DNA of 13,051 nt from JBBRMQ01 sp038230775 (lineage in GTDB: Bacteria; Acidobacteriota; Thermoanaerobaculia; Gp7-AA8): the NCBI GenBank assembly GCA_038230775.1, contig JBBRMQ010000111.1:1-13051 (forward strand), given 5' to 3'. Below, piece by piece: positions 6,760 to 13,024 of the stretch (position 1 is its first letter; each line of letters begins with the position of its first letter). The notes beneath the pieces were generated by a model. The model did no database searches, had not been told where the DNA came from, and was given only the letters and a program-made list of their open reading frames with translations. A program made the position numbers and the translations under genes.

Positions 6760-8912
6760 TGCTGCCATCCGTTGGAGCAGGCCTCGATCGCGTCGACGGC
6801 CGCCACAAGGTCACCGGCGGCGCGCGCTACGCGGCCGAGCACAACCTCGAGAACATGGCGTATGCCGTTCTCGTGATGAGTACGATCCCGTCGGGCACGA
6901 TTCGATCGATCGATGACAGCGCGGCCAAGAGGTCGTCCGGCGTTCTCGCGGTCATCTCGCACGTCAACGCGCCGAAGTTGAACCAGCCCGCTCAGCCGGC
7001 CGCGCAGACCCAGCAGCAGCCGCAGCAGCCGCCGGGCAACTTCGCGGAGCCGAAGCTGATCCCGTTCGACACCAACAAGGTTGCGTACGTCGGGCAACGC
7101 ATCGCGGTGGTGGTGGCGGACACGCTCGAGCACGCGACACGGGGCGCGGAGCTGGTGAAGGTGACGTATGACGAGACTCCGGCGCGTGTCGATCTGCAGA
7201 AACTGCGCGGCGAAGCGTTCGATCGCGGGAAGAGCCACTTCACGAGAGGCGACGCCGACGCGGCGCTGGCGGGCGCGGCAGTGAAGGTGGATCAGATCTA
7301 CCGCACGCCGCACGAGCATCACAATCCGATGGAGGCGCACTCCCTCGTCGCGGCATGGAACGGCGATCACCTCACGCTGTACGACTCGTCGCAGAATATC
7401 TTCGCGGTGCAGAGGACGATGGCTCAGTTCTTTGGCATCCCGAAGGAGAACGTCCACATCGTGTCGCAGTTCGTCGGCGGCGCCTTCGGCAGCAAAGGCT
7501 CCACCTGGCCGCACGTCATCATTGGCGTGCTCGCATCGCGCATGGTCGACCGGCCGGTGAAGCTCGTCGTCACGCGCAAGCAGCTCTTCTTCGGCAACGG
7601 CCACCGTCCGGAGACGGAGCAGCACGTCGTGTTAGGCGCGAATGCCGACGGCAAGCTCGTTTCGCTGATCCATGACGGCATCAGCCAGAGCAACGACGTC
7701 TGCACGTACTCCGAACGGTTCACGCGTCCTACGCGCATGATCTACGCCGTCGACAACCTGCGCGTCGAGAGTCCGATCGTGTCTCTCAACCTGCCCAGCC
7801 CCACCTTCATGCGCGCGCCGGGAGAGAACCCCGGCATGTTCGCGCTCGAATCCGCGATGGACGAGCTGGCATACGCGCTCAAGATGGATCCGGTGCAGAT
7901 TCGCCTCGTGAACCACGCGGATGTCAGTCCCGAGGATGGGAAGCAGTGGTCGAGCAAGTCGTTGAAGGAGTGCTACGCGCAAGGCGCGGAACGATTCGGA
8001 TGGTCGCGGCGCAATGCGGAGCCGCGCTCCATGCGAAAAGGGCGCGATCTCATCGGATGGGGCATGGCCAGCGCGACGTATCCCGCGCATCGCTCGGCGG
8101 CGTCTGCCAAGGCGGTGATGAAAGCGGACGGCACGGTCGTCGTGAGCTCCGGTTCGCATGAGATGGGCATGGGCACCGCCACCGTCATGGCCCAACTCGC
8201 CGCCGAAACTCTCGGCATCCCTCTCGCCCGCGTGCGCTTCGAATACGGCGACACGACGTTGCCGACGGCACCGATTTCCGCGGGCTCACAGACCGCGGCC
8301 AGCGTGGGCTCGGCGGTCTTCGGCGTCGCCGACGCGCTGAAGAAGAAAATCGCAGAACTCGGCGGCGTCGATCCCGCGACGATGACTGCCGACAGCTATC
8401 ACGACATCATCGCGAAGCACTATCTCAGCGATGTCGAGGCGCAGTTCGACGCGCATCCGCCGGAAAAAGAGGAGTACGCCAGCTCCGCGTTCGGCGCGCA
8501 CTTCGTGGAAGTGGCGATCGACGAGGACATCCCCGTGGTGCGCGTCCAGCGCATGGTGAGCGCATTCGCGGCGGGCCGCGTGCTCAACGCGAAGACAGCG
8601 ACGAGCCAGTACTACGGCGGCATCATCCAGGGCATCGGCATGGCCCTGCTCGAGGAGACGCATCTCGACAAGCGATATGGCTCGTACACGAACGTGAATT
8701 TCGCGGAGTACCTGGTGCCGACGAACGCCGACGTGCGATCGCTCGATATCATCCTCGTGCCGGAAGAGGACCCGCACGTGAATCCGATCGGCGCGAAGGG
8801 CATCGGCGAGATCGGCATCGTCGGCGTGGCACCGGCGATCGCGAACGCCGTGTTTCACGCGACCGGGAAACGCGTGCGGGACCTGCCGATCACGATTGAG
8901 AAATTGATGTAG
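6756..8912 (+). CDS. paoC: Aldehyde oxidoreductase molybdenum-binding subunit
   Basis: This 718-residue molybdopterin subunit of the xanthine oxidase family is close to PaoC (YagR). It starts with the small aldehyde oxidase hammerhead domain (DGRHKVTGGARYAAE). Cofactor-binding motifs follow: QFVGGAFGSKGS (238-249), FMRAPGENPG (351-360), SHEMGMGT (467-474) and the terminal GAKGIGEIGIVG with the expected catalytic Glu near 685. It hydroxylates aldehydes to acids at the Mo centre, probably in the periplasm. The ATG at 6756 overlaps the paoB stop (ATGA); ATG at 6759 is an equal alternative, and GGAGG at 6745 serves either. A Gln/Pro/Ala-rich stretch (about 77-95) looks like a lineage insertion. 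No paoD/xdhC-type maturation gene follows, so cofactor insertion must be supplied elsewhere. Confidence 0.96.
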   Translation: MMLPSVGAGLDRVDGRHKVTGGARYAAEHNLENMAYAVLVMSTIPSGTIRSIDDSAAKRSSGVLAVISHVNAPKLNQPAQPAAQTQQQPQQPPGNFAEPKLIPFDTNKVAYVGQRIAVVVADTLEHATRGAELVKVTYDETPARVDLQKLRGEAFDRGKSHFTRGDADAALAGAAVKVDQIYRTPHEHHNPMEAHSLVAAWNGDHLTLYDSSQNIFAVQRTMAQFFGIPKENVHIVSQFVGGAFGSKGSTWPHVIIGVLASRMVDRPVKLVVTRKQLFFGNGHRPETEQHVVLGANADGKLVSLIHDGISQSNDVCTYSERFTRPTRMIYAVDNLRVESPIVSLNLPSPTFMRAPGENPGMFALESAMDELAYALKMDPVQIRLVNHADVSPEDGKQWSSKSLKECYAQGAERFGWSRRNAEPRSMRKGRDLIGWGMASATYPAHRSAASAKAVMKADGTVVVSSGSHEMGMGTATVMAQLAAETLGIPLARVRFEYGDTTLPTAPISAGSQTAASVGSAVFGVADALKKKIAELGGVDPATMTADSYHDIIAKHYLSDVEAQFDAHPPEKEEYASSAFGAHFVEVAIDEDIPVVRVQRMVSAFAAGRVLNAKTATSQYYGGIIQGIGMALLEETHLDKRYGSYTNVNFAEYLVPTNADVRSLDIILVPEEDPHVNPIGAKGIGEIGIVGVAPAIANAVFHATGKRVRDLPITIEKLM

Positions 8913-9213
8913 GAAGTTAGGGAAGTTGGCAACCGCCCATCTGCGGCCGCGTTCAAGGGTGTCATTCCGAGCGTAGCGAGGAACCGGTGTGGGAGGGTGG
9001 TTCGACGCACCGCCCGCCCACACCGGTCCCTCGCTACGCTCGGGATGACAGGAACGGACTGGTCCGGCCGTCGTGCGAGCGATTCGCGACGAGCAACGTC
9101 CCAACGTCCCAACTCCTATTCTTTCCGCCTCATCGCCACCTCGGCGCCGAGCGCGGGCCGATGAGTCGACGATGACGTAGACGTCTCCCACTGGGACAAC
9201 GACATCGGCGCCA
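8913..9213. other. Intergenic region between convergent paoC and EamA genes
   Basis: About 300 bases hold the E2 palindrome (8960-9051), bracketed by short GGAAGTT/GTTGGGAC-type repeats in opposite orientation (8911-8930 and 9094-9117). A 32-codon minus-strand frame (9214-9116) starts on the EamA stop as TGATG; nothing supports it as a gene beyond that overlap. No RNA gene or promoter is evident. Confidence 0.6.
8960..9051. repeat. E2 palindromic repeat, complete two-arm copy
   Basis: The arms, about 8960-9000 and 9009-9050, pair with few mismatches. The outer ends are the E2 ends seen at 4062 and 5024. The inner part (CCGGTGTGGG then a G-rich stretch) differs from the inner part of the 4062 copy except for GTGTGGG. 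It lies between convergent genes, 47 nt after the paoC stop. Confidence 0.93.
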
Positions 9214-10089
9214 TCAAGTCACGGCCGGCTCGCGTCCGAATGAGGTCACGAACGTTACGCCGATGACGCCGAGGATCGTGAGGGCGCTTCCGAGGGCGGC
9301 GAGGGCGGTGATTTCTTCACGGAGAAAAAGGGCGCCGAGCGCCATCGCCACCAGTACGCCTAACTGCGAGATCACGCCGACGGTCATCGCGTCGACCCAG
9401 CGCAGGCTGAACGTCATCAGCAGTTGCGCGATCAGCGCGAACACGGCGGTGGCCAGCAGCGGAATCCATTGCCTTCCTGCCGGCGTGTGCCAGGTCCGGA
9501 TCGCGAACGGCAGGTTCACCAGCGCGCCGAAAAAGCAGAAACTCGCGTAGACCGACCACGAGTTCTCGGCTCGCCGTGCCGCGCGCACAGCGGTCACCGC
9601 CGCACCGGACGCGACGCCGGACAGCAGGCCCGCAAGGAGCCACTTGCTCGCGCCGAACGGGCTGGCATGACCTACCAGGTAGACGCCGGCAAGTGCGATG
9701 GGGAGGGGAATCAGCACGCGCGCGCTGATGCGTTCACGAATGAAGAGAACCGAGAAGAGACCGCTCCAGAGCGGTGCGGTGTAGTTGAGTAACGTCGCCA
9801 GTCCCGCACTGGTGTGCTCGATGGCGAGAAAGTACAGCATCACGGCGATGCCGCCGAAAATCCCGCGATACAGGATGAGATCGAGCCGTTGATAGTGAAG
9901 TGCGGCGCGCCGGTACTGCGGGATGACGATGCAGGGGAGCAGCCCGAACGACATGCGCACGAAGGCGACTTCCGGTCCGGAGAGATGCGCCGACGCCAGC
10001 TTCGCGGAGAACGCCATCGCGCCGAACGACGTCGCGGAGATCGTCATCAGAAGCAGCGCGCGATGCGTGGCGTTTTTTGGTAGTGTCAC
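9214..10089 (-). CDS. EamA/DMT-superfamily inner-membrane transporter
   Basis: This 291-residue protein has ten hydrophobic segments arranged as two EamA repeats (about 10-140 and 150-285). Typical signs are the first-helix SATSFGAMAFSAKLA, the YFLAIEHTSAGLATLLNYTAPLWSGLFSVLFIRERIS block closing the first repeat, and VISQLGVLVAMALGALFLREEIT closing the second. EamA proteins are drug/metabolite exporters for amino acids, sugars or other small molecules; no substrate can be assigned. The start is GTG at 10089, with AAGGG only 2 nt upstream, so initiation may be weak or leaderless. A later ATG would cut into the first helix. It is divergent from the GNAT gene with 19 bp between start codons. Confidence 0.94.
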   Translation of the reverse strand: MTLPKNATHRALLLMTISATSFGAMAFSAKLASAHLSGPEVAFVRMSFGLLPCIVIPQYRRAALHYQRLDLILYRGIFGGIAVMLYFLAIEHTSAGLATLLNYTAPLWSGLFSVLFIRERISARVLIPLPIALAGVYLVGHASPFGASKWLLAGLLSGVASGAAVTAVRAARRAENSWSVYASFCFFGALVNLPFAIRTWHTPAGRQWIPLLATAVFALIAQLLMTFSLRWVDAMTVGVISQLGVLVAMALGALFLREEITALAALGSALTILGVIGVTFVTSFGREPAVT

Positions 10090-10108
10090 CGCCCTTCGAG
10101 GTTAGCAG

Positions 10109-10570
10109 ATGAACATTCGCTATCGGGATGCCCAACGCACGGATGCCGGCGACATTCTCGACTTTCAGATCGCCATGGCGCGTGAGACCGAAGAGGTGGC
10201 GCTCGATCGCGAGATCTGCCGCCGCGGCGTCGAAGCCGTCTTCGCCGATGCCACGAAAGGAAAGTACTTCGTCGCGGAGGCTGACGATGGCGTCATCGCG
10301 TCGCTTCTCATCACCTATGAATGGAGCGACTGGCGCGACGGAAACGTCTGGTGGATCCAGAGCGTGTACGTCCGCCCGGAAGCGCGCGGGCAACGCGTCT
10401 ATGCCGGGCTGTATGACCACATCCGGCAGCTGGCGATGAAGGACGCCAACGTCCGCGGCATCCGGCTCTACGTCGATCGCCGGAATACTCGCGCCCAGGA
10501 GGTCTATCGCCGCAGCGGGATGAACGGCGACCACTACCTGGTGTACGAGTGGATGAAGGATTCAGTGTGA
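10109..10570 (+). CDS. GNAT family N-acetyltransferase
   Basis: This 153-residue single-domain GNAT acyltransferase carries the acetyl-CoA motif A as VYVRPEARGQRVYAGLYDHI (about 87-106), where RGQRVY takes the place of the usual RxxGxG/A loop. Motif B is NTRAQEVYRRSGM (126-138). It transfers an acetyl group from acetyl-CoA to an amine; the substrate is unknown. GAGG (10098-10101) lies 7 nt before the ATG. The last codons (Ser, Val, TGA) are read from the start of an E1 palindrome. It is divergent from the EamA transporter; acetyltransferase and exporter pairs sometimes form detoxification pairs, but that is conjecture here. Confidence 0.92.
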   Translation: MNIRYRDAQRTDAGDILDFQIAMARETEEVALDREICRRGVEAVFADATKGKYFVAEADDGVIASLLITYEWSDWRDGNVWWIQSVYVRPEARGQRVYAGLYDHIRQLAMKDANVRGIRLYVDRRNTRAQEVYRRSGMNGDHYLVYEWMKDSV

Positions 10571-10624
10571 GGGCCGGCTTCAGCCGGCCTGCTTCATGAC
10601 CGGCTGAAGCCGGTCCTCACACAG
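10565..10624. repeat. E1 palindromic repeat, complete two-arm copy
   Basis: Left arm 10565-10589 and right arm 10598-10624 flank an 8-nt spacer. The right arm equals that of the 493 copy. The left arm has G at 10573 and C at 10588 where the consensus has A and T; the two changes pair with each other, so the arm's own hairpin stays intact. Similarity extends left to 10561. The arm contains the stop codon of the GNAT gene. The remaining 45 nt to the lipoprotein gene is CA-rich with no clear element. Confidence 0.94.
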
Positions 10625-10669
10625 AAGCAACACACAGCAACACCAAGAGCACACCGAATCACAGCAGCA

Positions 10670-10927
10670 CTAATGCGGCGCGGAGCCGTACGCCAGCTTG
10701 TCGACCGCGGTCTCCGCAGTCTTGAGCCGGTCGTTCAGCACCTGCATTGCCTGCTCGTGCTGCACCAGCTTTTTCTCAGCCTCGTCGAGACGGCTTTCGG
10801 TTTTCGCGAGCCGCTGGCTCAGATCGGCGTTCCGCGACTCCAGGTCGCTGATCTTCGCCTCGGTCGCCTTTCCGTTGCAGCCGGCGAGGCTCACGAGAAG
10901 CAGGGCCGCCATCAGGTTTTGCCGCAT
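10670..10927 (-). CDS. Small coiled-coil lipoprotein
   Basis: The 85-residue product has a lipoprotein signal peptide with lipobox LAGC (lipidated Cys17). An almost continuous charged alpha-helix follows (about 22-78), with Leu, Ile and Val at heptad spacing (KISDLESRNADLSQRLAKT), then a short YGSAPH tail. The architecture recalls Lpp-like and other periplasmic coiled-coil lipoproteins, but no family is recognised and no peptidoglycan-linking C-terminal Lys is present. The ATG at 10927 is chosen because AAAAGGAGAA lies just upstream; the frame extends back to 10975 without a lipoprotein-like start. The gene lies inside the out-of-frame 3' end of the atl reading frame, so the two are probably co-transcribed. 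Function is unknown. Confidence 0.75.
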   Translation of the reverse strand: MRQNLMAALLLVSLAGCNGKATEAKISDLESRNADLSQRLAKTESRLDEAEKKLVQHEQAMQVLNDRLKTAETAVDKLAYGSAPH

Positions 10928-11249
10928 GGGTTCTCCTTTTTCCGTTAGTTCGCCACGAGTAGCGATCGAGCGCAATGCGCCCCATCACGTCGAATTCGAC
11001 CCCTTCAGCCTCCAGGAGACGGCGCTGCAATTCATGGCTGTCGCCGGATGAGCGCTCACTGATCTCGCCGCGCGCATTCACCACGCGGTGCCAGGGGACG
11101 CGGTCGTCGCGGAGTGAATGAAGCGCATAGCCCACCTGCCGCGCGCGTCCGTCGAGGTCGGCGACCTCCGCGATCTGCCCGTACGTCGCCACTCGCCCGC
11201 GAGGAATGCGACGCACGGCGGCGAAGATTCGCTGATAGTGATCGTTCAT
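10776..11249 (-). CDS. atl: Alkyltransferase-like (Atl) DNA repair protein
   Basis: Residues 1-102 form the DNA-binding domain of O6-alkylguanine methyltransferases: RVATYGQIAEVA (base-flipping Tyr23), ARQVGYAL (36-43, Arg-finger region) and the active-site loop as VPWHRVV (51-57). Trp replaces the catalytic Cys, the signature of Atl proteins such as E. coli YbaZ, which bind O6-alkylguanine without repairing it and hand it to nucleotide excision repair. The family normally ends just after a motif like RYSWR (here 96-100). This frame instead continues about 55 Arg-rich residues and overlaps the lipoprotein gene by 152 nt; that tail may be an artefact or a lost stop. ATG at 11249 follows AGGTGGTGG; an ATG at 11276 is the alternative. 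It is divergent from ku. Confidence 0.87.
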   Translation of the reverse strand: MNDHYQRIFAAVRRIPRGRVATYGQIAEVADLDGRARQVGYALHSLRDDRVPWHRVVNARGEISERSSGDSHELQRRLLEAEGVEFDVMGRIALDRYSWRTNGKRRTHAAKPDGGPASREPRRLQRKGDRGEDQRPGVAERRSEPAARENRKPSRRG

Positions 11250-11257
11250 CCACCACC

Positions 11258-11275
11258 TGCACAATTCTCTGTGCA
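11258..11275. promoter_or_regulatory. Dyad in the atl/ku divergent region, candidate operator
   Basis: TGCACA-N6-TGTGCA is a perfect 6-bp inverted repeat in the 50-bp gap between the divergent atl and ku start codons. It precedes a TGTTACACT (11279-11287) that looks like an extended -10 element. That -10 would leave little leader for the AGAAGG ribosome site at 11288, so the promoter position is uncertain. It does not match the E. coli or Bacillus LexA boxes as I know them. Confidence 0.4.
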
Positions 11276-11299
11276 TTTTGTTACACTAGAAGGCTCACT

Positions 11300-12166
11300 A
11301 TGCCACGCGCATTCGCATCCGGTCAGATCGCCTTCGGACTGGTGTCCATTCCAGTGAAGCTCTTCTCCGCGACCGAAGCCTCGGAAAAGATCAGCTTCAA
11401 CATGATTCATCAGGATTGCGGCAGCCGCATCCAGCAGCAGCTCTTCTGTCCCAAAGACGAGCGGACGATCGAGCGCCGCGAAGTGGTCAAGGGCTACGAG
11501 TTTTCCCGCGGCCAGTTCGTACTCTTCACCGAGGAAGAGCTGAAGGCGCTGGAAGAGAAAGCCACGCAGACGATCGAGATCAGCGAGTTCCTGCCGAAGG
11601 AAGCGATCGATCCGATTTTCTTCTCCAAAGCAAACTACATGGCCCCCGACAAGGGCGGCGAACGCGCGTACGCGCTGCTCAGCAAAGCGCTCGAGGAGAC
11701 TGGTCGCTGGGCGCTGGCGAAGTACGCTGCGCGGGGCAAGCAGTATCTCGTGATCCTTCGCCCGCTCGGGAAGGGCATGGTGATGCAGCAGCTCTACTAC
11801 CCGAACGAAATCCGCTCGATGGAAGATCTCGATCTCGGCGATCCGATCGTGAAGGATACGGAGCTCAAGATGGCCGTCCAGCTTGCGGAGATGGGCGCGT
11901 CCGAAGAGTTTCATCCGGAGAACTATCGGGACGAAGTCGCCGAGCGCGTTCGCGGATTGATCCAGAAGAAGATCGACGGCGAAGAGATCACCGCGCCGGA
12001 AGCCGAGCAGCCGCGCGCTCAGGTCATCGATTTGATGGAAGCGTTGAAGGCCAGTCTCGCGGGATCGAAGCCGCGTCCGAAGCTCGCGGCCAAAGCCGAG
12101 CCGAAGAGAAAGCCTGCGAAGGCGGCACCGCGGAAGATTGCTGCAGCCCGCGCGAAGTCGCGCTGA
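11300..12166 (+). CDS. ku: Ku DNA end-binding protein (NHEJ)
   Basis: This 288-residue bacterial Ku has the full core: MPRAFASGQIAFGLVSIPVK at the start, NMIHQDCGSRIQQQLFCP, VVKGYEFSRGQFVLFTEEEL, then the IDPIFFSKANYMAPDKGG bridge and LVILRPLGKGMVMQQLYYP. The C-terminus (255-288) is rich in Lys, Ala, Pro and Arg, like the extended tails of some bacterial Ku proteins that aid DNA binding. Ku homodimers encircle double-strand ends and recruit LigD. No ligD is adjacent, so the ligase must be elsewhere. ATG at 11300 has AGAAGG 6 nt upstream; an open frame back to 11114 lies antisense to atl and is rejected. The gene is divergent from atl, giving a DNA-repair pair that may share control. Confidence 0.97.
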   Translation: MPRAFASGQIAFGLVSIPVKLFSATEASEKISFNMIHQDCGSRIQQQLFCPKDERTIERREVVKGYEFSRGQFVLFTEEELKALEEKATQTIEISEFLPKEAIDPIFFSKANYMAPDKGGERAYALLSKALEETGRWALAKYAARGKQYLVILRPLGKGMVMQQLYYPNEIRSMEDLDLGDPIVKDTELKMAVQLAEMGASEEFHPENYRDEVAERVRGLIQKKIDGEEITAPEAEQPRAQVIDLMEALKASLAGSKPRPKLAAKAEPKRKPAKAAPRKIAAARAKSR

Positions 12167-12172
12167 TAAAAT
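12164..12172 (+). promoter_or_regulatory. Candidate extended -10 promoter for the MerR-TPR gene
   Basis: TGATAAAAT (TGN plus TAAAAT, one mismatch from TATAAT) begins on the ku stop codon. Transcription would start about 5 nt before the ATG at 12184, giving a nearly leaderless mRNA; this fits the absence of a Shine-Dalgarno there. No convincing -35 is seen. Confidence 0.4.
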
Positions 12173-12183
12173 AACTGCTATCC

Positions 12184-13005
12184 ATGTCCTATACGGTGCG
12201 CGAGGTCGCATCGATGCTCGGCATTACGCCGGCGCAGATCCGCTCCTTCGCCAGCCAGGGGTTTCTCGCGCCCGAGCGCGGCGCACGCGGTGAGCTTCGC
12301 TTCGGCTTTCACGATCTCGTGATTCTTCGCACCGCGGGCGAGCTCGCTGCCGCGGACATCCCGCAGCGCAAAGTGCGCCGCGTGCTGCAACGTCTGCGCG
12401 AACAACTACCCTCACGCGGCTCGCTCGCCGGGGTTCGCATCGCCGCTGATGGCAATCGCGTCGTCGTCAGCGACGGCCGCTCAGTGTGGAACGCCGAGTC
12501 GGGACAAGCGCTTTTCGATTTCTCCGTCGAGGAGATCGAAGCGAAGACGGCATCGCTGACGCGCATGCCGAGCCCCGACGAGCTCGACGCCCACGACTGG
12601 TACGACCTGGGTTGCGATCTCGAGTTGAGCTCCGCGGAAGAAGCGCAGACGGCCTATGAGCGCGCGCTGGAGCTCGATGCGAATCACGTCGACGCGCATG
12701 TGAATCTCGGCCGGCTACTGCACGAAGAAGGCGCGCCCGCTGCGGCGGAGAAGCACTATCGGGCAGCGCTGGAGCTCGACCCCAACCACGACACCGCCGC
12801 CTTCAACCTCGGCGTCGCCCTCGAAGATCTCGGCCGTTATCGCGACGCGGCAGTTGCGTATCAGCGCGCGGTTGAACTGGATCCAGAGAACGCCGACGCA
12901 CACTTCAATCTCGCAGGCCTCTACGAGCGGCGAGGGGAGAAGGCGGCCGCGCTGAGGCACTTGAAGGACTATCGGCGGCTCGTGAAGGGCGCAGCGCCGC
13001 ACTAA
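12184..13005 (+). CDS. MerR-type regulator fused to tetratricopeptide repeats
   Basis: The 273-residue product combines a MerR-type winged helix-turn-helix (1-70: YTVREVASMLGITPAQIRSF, then GELRFGFHDLVILRTAGEL) with a linker (80-130, including VVVSDGRSVWNAESGQALFDF). Four 34-residue TPRs follow (about 134-269), each with W/A-Y-x-L-G and ALELDP-type positions, for example AFNLGVALEDLGRYRDAAVA. MerR domains bind DNA as dimers and usually twist the -35/-10 spacer; TPRs mediate protein contacts. Classic MerR effector domains are absent, so signal input may be through a protein partner. The start at 12184, 17 nt after ku, lacks a Shine-Dalgarno. The gene is followed 19 nt later by an E1 repeat. 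Target genes are unknown. The domain calls are firm; any link to ku control is inference. Confidence 0.93.
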   Translation: MSYTVREVASMLGITPAQIRSFASQGFLAPERGARGELRFGFHDLVILRTAGELAAADIPQRKVRRVLQRLREQLPSRGSLAGVRIAADGNRVVVSDGRSVWNAESGQALFDFSVEEIEAKTASLTRMPSPDELDAHDWYDLGCDLELSSAEEAQTAYERALELDANHVDAHVNLGRLLHEEGAPAAAEKHYRAALELDPNHDTAAFNLGVALEDLGRYRDAAVAYQRAVELDPENADAHFNLAGLYERRGEKAAALRHLKDYRRLVKGAAPH

Positions 13006-13024
13006 GCGCGACGGCGTGCGGCTT

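Noticed and set aside
5190..6768. Two long minus-strand open frames opposite paoA/paoB
   Set aside because: No recognisable domain; antisense shadows of strongly supported genes.
6588..7625. Long minus-strand open frame (345 codons) opposite paoB/paoC
   Set aside because: Arg/His-rich mirror frame of a clearly conserved molybdoenzyme gene; expected in G+C-rich DNA.
8286..9191. 301-codon minus-strand frame crossing the paoC end and the E2 repeat
   Set aside because: Reads the repeat as a CHPERSEGP-like string and is antisense to the PaoC active-site region.
11258..11275. LexA/SOS box between atl and ku
   Set aside because: The dyad matches neither CTGT-N8-ACAG nor GAAC-N4-GTTC, so it is reported only as an unassigned operator candidate.
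11114..11299. Longer N-terminus for Ku
   Set aside because: Lies antisense to atl; the Ku family starts at MPRAFASGQ with a good ribosome site.
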